In this document: piece after piece, positions 1 to 7,845 of the stretch | Numbering within the stretch: position 1 is the first letter of the stretch | Layout of the letters: every line of letters starts with the position of its first letter | Origin: Halococcus sediminicola | GTDB taxonomy: Archaea; Halobacteriota; Halobacteria; Halobacteriales; Halococcaceae | NCBI RefSeq assembly: GCF_000755245.1 | Contig: NZ_BBMP01000005.1 | Span: 62,001 to 126,000 of the forward strand | Direction: 5' to 3' | Length of the DNA: 64,000 bases | Notes under the pieces: model-generated | Database searches by the model: none | What the model saw: the letters and a program-made list of their open reading frames with translations, nothing else | Told to the model about the DNA's origin: nothing | Program-made: the position numbers and the translations under genes

Positions 1-297
1 CGAGTGCTGCTGCGCCTCGAGTGATCTGCGCAAGGTTTGGATGTTAGAGGAGGACGGTTGTTTCTGCGGTAGGGTTTGGCAGAACTTTTCGATGCTCGGT
101 TTCGCTTAGTCTGGAAGTATTCGCTGATCGCCGCCTACTCATCGATCCTGAACGTCAAAAGGTTACGCTAGCCCCTAGCTCCGCGGCGGGTCAGGAGCCT
201 TCTCACCAACGCGGGGTCCACTGATACACCGCCTGATGCGACCTCTTGATGCCGATGCTTTCAAGCGCGGCGGCCGTTTCTCGGTACGAGATTCCCG
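1..297. other. No gene recognised at window start
   Basis: I see no convincing reading frame or RNA gene here. Similarity to the second zinc-ribbon/dodecin module near 55.4 kb begins at about 298, so this stretch is unique flank. It may hold the end of a gene lying outside the window, but no family signature is readable. Confidence 0.4.
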
Positions 298-344
298 CTG
301 AATGGATCCGCAGAACGTTCATACAGAAAGAAGCCAAGGAGAGT

Positions 345-452
345 ATGGCAACAGCCACCTGTGGTGAGTGTGGCAATGAAACAGAATACGACGAGACAGA
401 CTCTTCAGACCAGATTCCGTGTACACACTGTAATAATATGATCGAAGTATAA
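345..452 (+). CDS. Tiny zinc-ribbon protein (35 aa), copy 1
   Basis: The 35-residue protein starts at ATG 345 and has two CxxC knuckles: CGEC at residues 5-8 and CTHC at 27-30, followed by NNMIEV. This is the layout of a stand-alone rubredoxin-like zinc ribbon, and little else fits in the chain. An upstream in-frame ATG at 246 would add 33 residues. I prefer 345 because the paralogue at 55434-55541 conserves the protein from this Met, and the shared block starts only ~45 bp upstream. Single-domain zinc microproteins are common in haloarchaea and are linked to regulation or stress, but the role here is unknown. It is convergent with the dodecin gene, which is duplicated with it. Confidence 0.75.
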   Translation: MATATCGECGNETEYDETDSSDQIPCTHCNNMIEV

Positions 453-484
453 CTCTACAGGGCGCTCTCACCGCTACTAGAGCG

Positions 485-706
485 CTATTGTTCGACTTCG
501 AAAGAGACCTCGACCTCAGCCTGGTATTCGTGGCCATCTTCAGTGGCCACCTCGACACTCAGTCCTTCAACCTCGATCCAGTGAACGTTGTCGAGAGTAT
601 CGGTTGCCCGTTGAGCAGCGCTATCAACCGCATCTTCGAAGCTTTCCGGGCTGGTTCCGATCAAATTGACTTTCTTGTACGTCATGCCGGCTTCAATAGG
701 GGACAT
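485..706 (-). CDS. Dodecin (flavin-binding), copy 1
   Basis: A protein of about 73 aa with the dodecin pattern: MTYKKVNLIGTSPESFEDAV, a helix with AAQRATDTLDNVHWIEVEG, then a beta strand rich in EVE. Dodecins form hollow dodecamers that bind riboflavin, lumichrome or FAD and buffer free flavins; halobacterial dodecin is the best-studied case. The conserved Trp in NVHWIEVEG is the residue that stacks on flavin in that family. The start could be Met at 706 (MSPIEAG) or at 685 (MTYKKV); the paralogue shares both. It differs from copy 2 by a few C-terminal residues (SFEVEQ here, SFEVEE there). Confidence 0.88.
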   Translation of the reverse strand: MSPIEAGMTYKKVNLIGTSPESFEDAVDSAAQRATDTLDNVHWIEVEGLSVEVATEDGHEYQAEVEVSFEVEQ

Positions 707-758
707 TGAATCAAAAAAGTGTCCATCTTTCAACTGGATAGCACGAGAACAATAGCGA

Positions 759-2237
759 CTAAGATCGTGAGAAATACTGAAGATCGCTATCTTCGTCTAT
801 CGCTCCATCGCCATCACCGTCGATGCCATCACCATCACTATCATCGTCGTCATCTTCGTCCTCATCGTCTTCATCTATGTGACCATCACCATCATCGTCT
901 ATGTCGTTGCCATCATCGTCGTCACCTGGCCCCTGGTAGGCGTCGTCGGTATCATCAGTTTCTTCGACGTCATAGATCGAGTCGCCCTTTAGTGGGATGT
1001 CGAAGTAGTTCTCCGCGTTGACTGCGCTCAACGTCGGATCGGAGGCAATCAAGGCAAGGGATTCAAGGAACCCTATCCTCGAAGCTTCGACTTTCAATCC
1101 ATAGGCACGTGATCCGTATGATGATGAGTTTCCAGACACTTCATACAGGATTCCTGCAGCATTGGTTTGCGGACAAAGCGTGTCCAAATACGATCCCCAC
1201 AGTGTCGAGTATCCGTATCGAGTCACGCTATCGAAAACCTCCCATGGCCCGGTAGTATTCGCGAGTCGCTCAGCGACAAGCAGGTTCAAGCGAAGTGAAC
1301 GACGGCTTGTGGATTCATCCAAGAAGGGATTGACATAGTCAGCAATCGGCTTCGATGCTTCGTACCCTGGTGCCTGCTTTTTGAATGCAGGTCCAAACGG
1401 TGCCATGACGCTCATAATAGACGGTTCAGGTGGCTCCGTATCTGGAACTGCAGGTATTCCCTGATGATGATGCGTGATAGCAAAATCTGGATCTGCTCGT
1501 AAGAACGATTTAGTTACAGCCGCCACCTCGGGAGATAGCCGAAGACCACTCGCCGAAAGCGTGTGGCCTTCGTAGGGAAGATTTAGCTGCCAGAGGTCTT
1601 CGTCTTCTTCCCACCACTCTGCTTTACTATCCGAATTAGGCTCGAAGTCAGGGCGGATATTGAAATCACGGTTCAAATCGTAGCCGTTTGAGGCATCCGA
1701 CGGAGTATAATGATAATAGGGTTCGTGCAGTGAATCACTGGAAGACCATGGCTGAGTGTTTGTTCGGCGAGTTATCCGCTCTTTTTCTCCATCCCCATCT
1801 ACATCCTGTCCGAACATCGCTCCATCTGGATTGACTCGTGGAACAATCGTCAGAGAGATGTTCTCTAGTATGCGTTCGATTTCGTCGGATGCTGAAACAC
1901 TCAGATGTTGAAGCATTTGGAGAACGGCTTCAGTTCCCGCCGGTTCATCGCCATGAATCTGTGTGATGAGGTGAACGTTCGTTTTTCCCTCTCCAATGTT
2001 CACCTCCCACAGTGGATCGTTCAGTTCTGCAGATTGACCGATCTGTTGCAGTGTAATGAGATCACTCTCTTGATTGAGAAGTTTCAAACGACGTGTCAAC
2101 TGAGCGTTTGTGAGGTATGCATTTGGATCGTAAGCCGCTCGTGGATCCCTCTCCGTTTGTGCATTTGCCACTCCTTGCGGAATACTACCGATGACTGCTG
2201 TCGCCCCCACTGCTTTTAAATAGGTTCTTCGGTCCAC
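759..2237 (-). CDS. Secreted M14 zinc carboxypeptidase with Asp-rich tail
   Basis: 492 aa. The N-terminus MDRRTYLKAVGATAVIG is a twin-arginine signal with AxA-type processing near residue 26, so the enzyme is exported folded. The M14 metallocarboxypeptidase core shows the zinc ligands HGDE (H95, E98) and a His in ITHHHQG (256-258), the substrate-binding NPDG (136-139) and DLNRDF, and the catalytic Glu in ILYEVSGN (E366). Residues ~428-485 form an Asp/Gly repeat (DGDGDG, DDDD) resembling thrombospondin type-3 or EF-like calcium-binding repeats. This may act as an acidic stalk or spacer at the salt-loaded cell surface. It stands alone, with no linked transporter. Function as an extracellular peptidase is inferred from the family. 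Confidence 0.88.
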   Translation of the reverse strand: MDRRTYLKAVGATAVIGSIPQGVANAQTERDPRAAYDPNAYLTNAQLTRRLKLLNQESDLITLQQIGQSAELNDPLWEVNIGEGKTNVHLITQIHGDEPAGTEAVLQMLQHLSVSASDEIERILENISLTIVPRVNPDGAMFGQDVDGDGEKERITRRTNTQPWSSSDSLHEPYYHYTPSDASNGYDLNRDFNIRPDFEPNSDSKAEWWEEDEDLWQLNLPYEGHTLSASGLRLSPEVAAVTKSFLRADPDFAITHHHQGIPAVPDTEPPEPSIMSVMAPFGPAFKKQAPGYEASKPIADYVNPFLDESTSRRSLRLNLLVAERLANTTGPWEVFDSVTRYGYSTLWGSYLDTLCPQTNAAGILYEVSGNSSSYGSRAYGLKVEASRIGFLESLALIASDPTLSAVNAENYFDIPLKGDSIYDVEETDDTDDAYQGPGDDDDGNDIDDDGDGHIDEDDEDEDDDDDSDGDGIDGDGDGAIDEDSDLQYFSRS

Positions 2238-2442
2238 AGCTTGTGAACCGATGGCACTGTCTTAAATCTACTTGAGTTGATATTGTGTTTTGATTCTCAG
2301 CGATATTTTACATAGAGTTTGCTGAACCACCCGCTGCTGGGAGCGCGGTTGGCTATCGCTGACGAGGCAGATCTCACGTGTCGTTTCGATTTCGATGCTC
2401 ATTAGCTATGTCGAATATCTCCTTCGCTTCTCGTGCACCCGT

Positions 2443-2622
2443 GAGCAGTCTATTTTTGCGCCTTGTGTACATTTGACCTTCCAGGAATCACGAGACGTTA
2501 CCTCAGGTCTAGCGAGAGCACACCACCGTTTCCGGTGCTACCGCTGTGTAGTCAGGCGGATTCAGAGTCAGGGTCTCCTCCGCTCGTTTCTCACCGCTTT
2601 GTCAGCGTGGTTCGCTGTTGAC
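2443..2622. repeat. ~180-bp non-coding direct repeat, left copy
   Basis: This stretch matches 27549-27730 in the same orientation. The core 2511-2546 is identical over 36 bases, followed after one mismatch by a second identical block (2548-2573), with divergent but alignable flanks ending in GCTGTTGAC. The reading frames do not keep register between copies, so the conservation is not protein coding. A small perfect hairpin, CACCG-TTTC-CGGTG, lies at 2524-2537. The two copies bracket the nuclease island. It could be an att-like or recombination repeat, a MITE relic or a small-RNA gene. Confidence 0.7.
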
Positions 2623-2632
2623 CACGAGTAGT

Positions 2633-3181
2633 TCACGGAAGCTGCTCGGTGACTTCGATAAGCTTCTCTTCGGTTTGCCACCGATAGAGCCGGCCTTCCT
2701 CCTCGAACAGGCCAAAGACGCCGTCCTGCATCCAGCCAAACGGGTGCTCTGCGTCCTCGTAGACCCGTTTGAGGACGTGGCTCTTCGAGAAATATTCGAC
2801 TGTACCGACGAGCAGGCCCTGCTCGACAAGAAAGTCACTGGGATTCTTCTCGGCGACACCGACGAGAGACGTAACGAGATCGGCGATGAGACAGAACTTC
2901 TGGATACTGTTGTCCCACTCCCCACGGATATCCACCATCCGGAACGCGTAGGCGTCCTGACGACGGTTGAGGCGGTCGACCACCAGATTTAGTCGTCGAA
3001 TCGGCTCCTGGTCGTAGTTCCCGAGGATGAAGTACGACCGATCGTTCTCGTAGATCGGCGTGAGTTTACTCAGCGTGTGCAGAATCTCCTCGTTGTCTGC
3101 CAGCGAGAGCTCTTCCTGATCGATCTGTTCTTTGGCGCTCGTGAGGATCTGGTCGGGAACTGGCGACTCCTCATCGGACAT
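2633..3181 (-). CDS. Conserved-looking acidic protein, paired with divergent regulator
   Basis: 182 aa, starting at ATG 3181. I do not recognise a domain. The protein is soluble and mixed alpha/beta, with an early segment SYFILGNYDQEPIRRLN, a central FCLIADLVTSLVGVAEKNPSDFLVEQG that reads like packed helices, and an aromatic C-terminal part (FGWMQDGVFGLFEEEGRLY). It is transcribed away from the winged-helix gene at 3310, with a palindromic operator in the shared 128-bp gap. Such a divergent pair is typical of a gene controlled by its neighbour, possibly a toxin-antitoxin-like or plasmid-maintenance pair, but nothing in the sequence proves that. Confidence 0.7.
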   Translation of the reverse strand: MSDEESPVPDQILTSAKEQIDQEELSLADNEEILHTLSKLTPIYENDRSYFILGNYDQEPIRRLNLVVDRLNRRQDAYAFRMVDIRGEWDNSIQKFCLIADLVTSLVGVAEKNPSDFLVEQGLLVGTVEYFSKSHVLKRVYEDAEHPFGWMQDGVFGLFEEEGRLYRWQTEEKLIEVTEQLP

Positions 3182-3210
3182 ACCACATTTGCCCTACGCG
3201 GAGGAATATG

Positions 3211-3225
3211 GTTTACCACGTAAAC
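3211..3225. promoter_or_regulatory. Palindromic operator between divergent genes
   Basis: GTTTACCACGTAAAC is a perfect inverted repeat: two 6-bp arms around CAC. The right arm continues as GTAAACTACT (3220-3229), and this 10-mer recurs exactly at 3274-3283, 27 bp before the winged-helix start. The site lies in the gap between the divergent genes 2633-3181 and 3310-3717. It is a natural binding site for the dimeric winged-helix protein encoded next door, giving autoregulation and control of the partner. This is inference from position and symmetry. Confidence 0.6.
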
Positions 3226-3309
3226 TACTAAGTCAACCACGCCATATTTTACTCTACAGTAATTCACTCAGGGGTAAACTACTTCCTGCGCCAGCGTGTA
3301 GACGTTCGT

Positions 3310-3717
3310 ATGAGCACCGATGTGGGGACTACTGAGGAGAGGGAAGCAAGTGAACTCCTCCACTTCGTCACTCAGCAGACACGATTCACGCTGCTAAACA
3401 ATATTCTCCAGCATCCCCATCAGCTGCCGTCGATGTACGAACTCGAGCAGTTGAACCCGAGCATCAGCGAGGCCACAGTCTACAAGCACATCCAAAAACT
3501 GATCGATGCTGGTATCGTCGAGGAGGCTGCGCTTCCTGATGATGAGCGTCGGCAGGGATATCCCTGGAAGTTCTACGGCGTGAGTGATGCAGGGTGGAAG
3601 TTCCTCGACGAACACAACCTGCTGAAGTCTGAGGAAACGCTCCAACGCATCTACGAGACGACCTCCGACAAGCCAGAGAAGATGCTCAAATACGAGAGCG
3701 CGCCGCGACCGAAGTGA
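3310..3717 (+). CDS. Winged-helix DNA-binding regulator
   Basis: 135 aa. Residues ~18-100 form a winged helix: FVTQQTRFTLLNNILQHP, a recognition helix in SISEATVYKHIQKLIDAGIV, then a wing region with basic residues around ERRQGYPWKFYGVSDAG. The layout resembles PadR/ArsR-like haloarchaeal regulators in which KHIQKLIDAGIV precedes the wing. The C-terminal ~35 residues are a charged tail. The gene is divergent from the 182-aa unknown gene, and a perfect palindrome lies in between, so it probably represses both promoters. Confidence 0.8.
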   Translation: MSTDVGTTEEREASELLHFVTQQTRFTLLNNILQHPHQLPSMYELEQLNPSISEATVYKHIQKLIDAGIVEEAALPDDERRQGYPWKFYGVSDAGWKFLDEHNLLKSEETLQRIYETTSDKPEKMLKYESAPRPK

Positions 3718-4073
3718 CTTCCGCCCAATAGATTTGGGAAGGCCGCTCGGAAAGATCGAACGCGGGCAACGGCAGCGTATACGGTGTGCGCCGCTCGTGC
3801 TCGCGTTTACCGACGACAGGGCTCCGCTCCAGCAGACGAGTCGCGATTCGTCGCGGATCACATACGCCGATGCTCGGTTCCAGAAGGGGCCGGTAGATGC
3901 TCGCGATGGGACTGACTAGGTCAGTACTGCCCGAATCACGAATCTCGTGACTCAAGACTGTGGCACGTCAATCACGTCAGTGAGGGTACGCCTCTGCTTT
4001 TCTCGGCCGACCAGAAGATACAATTGATGATACGACACCACCGTAGGTGATTTCCGTTCGTTGGCAGCGACAG
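3718..4073. other. 356-bp stretch without a convincing gene
   Basis: Short overlapping frames exist on both strands, but none shows a family pattern. The stretch separates the winged-helix gene from the convergent end of the FAD oxidoreductase gene. GC-rich composition and leftover open frames suggest decayed coding sequence, but I cannot name it. Confidence 0.4.
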
Positions 4074-5180
4074 TCACTCGATATCCATTCCTGCAATGAT
4101 GTCGAACGTTTCACTCCCGTCGAATCGTGTCGGATCAAATCGACTGACGCCATCGCCACCGAGAATCTGCTCTGCGATATGTTCGCCAAGCGCCGGAGCG
4201 CGCATGAATCCATGACCATGAAACCCGGTCGCAACGAACACTCCAGACCGAATCTCGCCGAACAATGGATCTCCATCGGGTGTTGCAGTGCAGAGCCCCG
4301 CCCACGTATCACGCACCTCTAATTTGTCCGGAATTCGGTCATCGAGATGACCGCGCATTTTCTCGACGAACTCCTCGTCGGCTGCCCGATTCCATTCGTC
4401 GGGGTTGCTCTCGACCCGCTCGGTCCCATCGCCGATGAGCAGACCGTCTTCGTAGGGTCGGAAGTAGTAGCTGTCAGTAGCGTCGTAGCACATCGGCACG
4501 CTCTCGGTCGTCGGTGTCGCCTCCGTCACGAGAGCCTGCACTCGATACGGCTTCATCGGGATTGACACGTTGCCTGTAGCGAGAATGCGTTTTGTATGTG
4601 CACCCCCAGCGACCAAGACCGCGTCGAACAATTGCTCACCCCCGTCCGAAACGATTCCCGGTGGATCAGTAGTGAGTTCAACTGGGGTTTCGGTCTGCAC
4701 CGAGGCACCATTCTGACGGGCTCGGTCGACCATCACTTCGACGTACTCCGTCGTGTTCGCATAGCCAGCACCATGCGTCATCGCCGCTACGTTGATGTCG
4801 TTCGTCTTTAGCCCCGGAAATCGCTCGCCGAGTTCAGTGGGCTCGACAAGCGTGACGTCTCTGCCCAAATCACGCATCCGTTTTGCTTGTCGTCGAATCG
4901 CGCTCGCTCGTTTTTCATCGTCGGTATGGGCGAACCAGACGTAGGGCCACTCGGTGAACACATTCGAAAGTTCCCGAAACCGTTCCAGCGAGCGACTCCC
5001 GATCGTTGCGTCGGTCCGATCAGCAAATGCATCGTAGCAGACCCCTGCTGCTCTTCCACTACTTCCGGCTGCGAGGTCACCCTTTTCGTACAAGGTTACG
5101 TGAAAGCCTTTGGCAGCGAGATCAGCCGCGGCGGTAGCACCGATTGCTCCACCACCGACCACCGCTATTTCCGAATGCAT
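4074..5180 (-). CDS. FAD-dependent oxidoreductase, DAO (glycine/D-amino-acid oxidase) family
   Basis: 368 aa from the ATG at 5180. I reject a longer in-frame start at 5285, because the Rossmann fold begins directly after Met5180 and a TATA-like element lies 20-30 bp upstream. The N-terminus carries the ADP-binding GxGxxG (GGGAIG at 9-14), followed by the acid at the end of strand 2 (LYEKGDLAAG). The C-terminal GLCTATPDGDPLFGEI and ATGFHGHGFMRAPALGEHIA are the DAO signatures that close over FAD. Members oxidise amines such as glycine, sarcosine, D-amino acids or opines. The substrate cannot be read from sequence. The gene is monocistronic. Confidence 0.87.
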   Translation of the reverse strand: MHSEIAVVGGGAIGATAAADLAAKGFHVTLYEKGDLAAGSSGRAAGVCYDAFADRTDATIGSRSLERFRELSNVFTEWPYVWFAHTDDEKRASAIRRQAKRMRDLGRDVTLVEPTELGERFPGLKTNDINVAAMTHGAGYANTTEYVEVMVDRARQNGASVQTETPVELTTDPPGIVSDGGEQLFDAVLVAGGAHTKRILATGNVSIPMKPYRVQALVTEATPTTESVPMCYDATDSYYFRPYEDGLLIGDGTERVESNPDEWNRAADEEFVEKMRGHLDDRIPDKLEVRDTWAGLCTATPDGDPLFGEIRSGVFVATGFHGHGFMRAPALGEHIAEQILGGDGVSRFDPTRFDGSETFDIIAGMDIE

Positions 5181-5200
5181 TGTTGGTCGTTTCGAGACCC

Positions 5201-5210
5201 CACTATAAGT
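5201..5210 (-). promoter_or_regulatory. TATA-like element of the FAD oxidoreductase gene
   Basis: Read on the minus strand, ACTTATAGTG ends 20 bp upstream of the ATG at 5180. Spacing of 22-28 bp from TATA centre to start codon is typical of leaderless haloarchaeal transcripts. This supports 5180 as the start. Confidence 0.4.
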
Positions 5211-5595
5211 GACCTTAGACGCCGAAGGCATAGATAGTGAGTCGGAGTCTACAACGCTCGCCGATCCGTCAGATGATATATACACATCAGAAGTGCAGTG
5301 ACCTGGGCTTGGTCGCTCGACAAGAAGGATTCAACAACTTCGTGATGTGTATCCGATTCTTTCCCAGTAGAGCATATGACTGCTCTTTTCGAAAACCTGG
5401 ATCGCAAAGTTTGGGATATGGTCAGCAAGATCTCGGTCGATTGATGGTTCGATTCTCATGGAAAGAGGTGACTTAGATCAATAACATCTGGTTGATGGGA
5501 AAAGTATTTGCCGTGAATAGCGATGAAAGCGGTCTTCAGGGGTCCCAATGATCACGTGAACGGTAGTTTCGGGGTAGAAATCCCATTCTACGATC
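5211..5595. other. Intergenic stretch, no gene seen
   Basis: This lies upstream of the FAD oxidoreductase and downstream of the 344-aa protein at 5596-6630. It is more AT-rich than its neighbours. Only short frames without recognisable pattern are present. Confidence 0.4.
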
Positions 5596-6630
5596 TCAGT
5601 GCACGCGTGGAGATTCGAAGTGACTGTCCTGTACGACCTCGATCTCGACCGGCTCGTCACGATCGCCGAAGGGAAGCATCTCCGTGATCCGGCCGGTGAG
5701 ACTCGCACGCTGTGCTTGCTTTTCAGCGTCGAGTTCCAGGATAGCGAACATCGCCAACTCCTCAAGGTCGTTTTCTTTGGCGAGTTCCAGCAGTCGCCGC
5801 TCGTCTTGCGAGTTTTCAGTATGCAGGAACTGGTATAGTTCGACGATACCGATCACGTTGAGCATCCAAGGGTGAACTCCAGCAGCTTTGGTTGAGAGGT
5901 AGGGAATGACGCCCTGAAGGCCCGAAACGGCAGTTGATTCCCACGGGGTACTCGTGACGGTTGCAATATCGCCAAATAGCCTCTTGGCTTCGGCACGGCT
6001 CTCCTCAGGAACAGCCAAAATGAGCATCCCCGAGGAACTCGCAAGGGCAGTCATCTGTTCCCAGGTATGGCTGTCCGTAAGACCGCGATTCGATTCGACT
6101 TCGACGATTGCATTCGGAAGAGAGATGTCCGGGATGTGCCCCGCCACGAGATCCGGACGACCTCCCTCCCAGCCGATGTGGTCGACCAGCTCGTTGACCC
6201 CGCCGGTGAGTCGCTTGAATCCGTCTGCTGCCTGTTCGACCATCTGATGATGAGTTCCACGATAGGGGCGAGGATCCCCAACGAGTTCGATAGCACCTAA
6301 ACCACTCACGATGGATCGAAGTCTCCCTGACCGGTCGTCCCTGCGTTCGTCTTCATCGATCCGCTCGTTCTCTAGCTCTATCAAGAATACTTCCGTCTGT
6401 CTTCGTGGATGCTTTCTGTTCGTGTTGAGGGTACCACTTTTCGGGATCCCACTCTTGTTCTCGGTCTCGAATCGTCTATTCGAGGCGTCGGTAGTCTCCC
6501 GACGTTGAATTTCTTCCATTCGCCCAAGAATTTGCTCGTCGCGTCGGTTGCGAAGCTGCTTTTGCATCACTGCTAGCGCGACGCTACTCCCGGTGGAGAT
6601 ACTGACGGCAATTAGAGCGGGAGTTACCAT
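5596..6630 (-). CDS. Membrane-anchored protein with possible PD-(D/E)XK-like core
   Basis: 344 aa. The first ~22 residues (ALIAVSISTGSSVALAVM) are a single hydrophobic segment, followed by a basic, coiled-coil-prone stretch to ~100. The middle, residues ~160-190, reads GGRPDLVAGHIPDISLPNAI then VEVES. The order PD...(13-17 residues)...E-x-E at the end of a beta strand, followed by a helix (HTWEQMTALASSSG) and a strand (MLILAVPEE), resembles the restriction-endonuclease-like fold. The canonical Lys is absent, so activity is doubtful. It sits at the left end of the nuclease island, divergent from the HNH gene at 6733. The family assignment is tentative. Confidence 0.6.
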   Translation of the reverse strand: MVTPALIAVSISTGSSVALAVMQKQLRNRRDEQILGRMEEIQRRETTDASNRRFETENKSGIPKSGTLNTNRKHPRRQTEVFLIELENERIDEDERRDDRSGRLRSIVSGLGAIELVGDPRPYRGTHHQMVEQAADGFKRLTGGVNELVDHIGWEGGRPDLVAGHIPDISLPNAIVEVESNRGLTDSHTWEQMTALASSSGMLILAVPEESRAEAKRLFGDIATVTSTPWESTAVSGLQGVIPYLSTKAAGVHPWMLNVIGIVELYQFLHTENSQDERRLLELAKENDLEELAMFAILELDAEKQAQRASLTGRITEMLPFGDRDEPVEIEVVQDSHFESPRVH

Positions 6631-6732
6631 AGTTCTCCTATTCGTTTCTCTTAACGATATCTCTTTCTGCGTGCTAAAGGGTGGCCCTCCCCTACTTTCA
6701 TTGAGGTACGCTGAGTTCTCTCGGAGAAGAAA

Positions 6733-7725
6733 ATGCCCCCAGATAGACTCCGTAGTATCGTTCCGATGTTCGGTGGGGCGACCAACTATGTCGACACACT
6801 CACTGAGATACTAGAGTTCGTCGGGACTCAGCAGCCGACAACGAAGGCGTTCGTTGATTGGCATCGCAGCCGATTCCAGAATGTATCGAGTGAGAAGTCG
6901 ATTCGCCGTCGAATCGATTATCTCGAAGACGTTGGCTTCCTTGATGTCACCAGCGGTCGGTGGACGCTCGGTGAGGAGGGTCAGGCATACGCCACTACCC
7001 GTTCGACGGACAGGCTGCTCGAAACTATGTGTCGGCGCAACGTCGGTCTTCGAAGTCTCCTGTACGCCCTCAGAGCGGGTTCAATGACGATCGAAGACAT
7101 CGGTCAACAGCAGCTGCGAACTCACTCGGTTCTGGGATGGAATCCATCACAACTGGACATGCCGAAACAGCGTGCCAACTGGCTGCGTAGCTTCGGTCTT
7201 GTACAGCGAGATGACGATAACTACACGCTCACTGACGAAGGATGGCAATTCACCGAATCAGCTATCGAACAGTGGTCCAACGACTCGACAGTAGCTACGG
7301 AAGACGAGTCGCCGATAGCGGCCAGCACATATGAGACGACCGTCCAGGCTCGGTCAGTCGATCCCGAGTTTCGAGCCACAATTCTCGAACGATATGGTGC
7401 TACGTGCCCCGTTTCAGGCGTCGACTATCCCGCACTGCTGGACGTAGCTCACGTTCTCTCGTGGAGTGAGTATCCCGATTGCAGAGCGGACCCGACAAAC
7501 GTGCTTCCGCTCAGTAAGACACACCATGCTGCATTCGATCGAGAACTCTTTACCATCGATCAGGACTATCGCCTCCAAGTGAATCCCGAATTCGATACTG
7601 AGAGCGAAATCTTACGGACCACTATCGTCGATAACGATGGAGCGCCAGTACCGTTCCGAAATCAGAAACCGGATGCAGAGTACCTCAATCGCCACAACGA
7701 GACGCTGGATTGGGTCACTACGTGA
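6733..7725 (+). CDS. HNH endonuclease with N-terminal winged helices
   Basis: 330 aa. Two helical, winged-helix-like segments (residues ~20-85 and ~95-175, each ending in a wing such as RWTLGEEG or YTLTDEGW) precede an HNH domain at ~205-290. The HNH signature reads CPVSGVDYPALLDVAHVLSW, then N256 in DPTNVLPL and H264-H265 in KTHHAAFDRELF, giving the ββα-metal His-Asn-His set. This is the HNH_2 type seen in haloarchaeal restriction-like nucleases. The N-terminal modules could recognise a DNA sequence or a modified base. It is followed by an EEP-family gene 120 bp downstream on the same strand. Confidence 0.85.
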   Translation: MPPDRLRSIVPMFGGATNYVDTLTEILEFVGTQQPTTKAFVDWHRSRFQNVSSEKSIRRRIDYLEDVGFLDVTSGRWTLGEEGQAYATTRSTDRLLETMCRRNVGLRSLLYALRAGSMTIEDIGQQQLRTHSVLGWNPSQLDMPKQRANWLRSFGLVQRDDDNYTLTDEGWQFTESAIEQWSNDSTVATEDESPIAASTYETTVQARSVDPEFRATILERYGATCPVSGVDYPALLDVAHVLSWSEYPDCRADPTNVLPLSKTHHAAFDRELFTIDQDYRLQVNPEFDTESEILRTTIVDNDGAPVPFRNQKPDAEYLNRHNETLDWVTT

Positions 7726-7845
7726 TCGATTACATCCTGTACAAGTACGAGTCGACCGTCGATCATTCAATTCGCTCTGTCTCGGTAGCTGTGTGACCCT
7801 AACCCATATTACCCATCCACTGCATCTCCAAGAAGGTCTCACACA

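Larger units (their letters stand above)
298..706. repeat. Duplicated zinc-ribbon + dodecin module, copy 1
   Basis: This stretch is nearly identical to 55384-55880 in the same orientation. Matching starts at a shared GGATCCGCAGAACG segment, runs through the 35-residue zinc-ribbon gene and the convergent dodecin gene, and stops just after the dodecin start (GGGGACA). Only scattered substitutions separate the copies, mostly silent third-position changes, so the duplication is recent or conserved by gene conversion. Copy 1 lacks the 86-bp insertion found in copy 2. Confidence 0.85.

Noticed and set aside
719-1021. A 100-codon His/Arg-rich frame
   Set aside because: It is the antisense shadow of the Asp-rich tail of the M14 carboxypeptidase; its composition follows from that tail.
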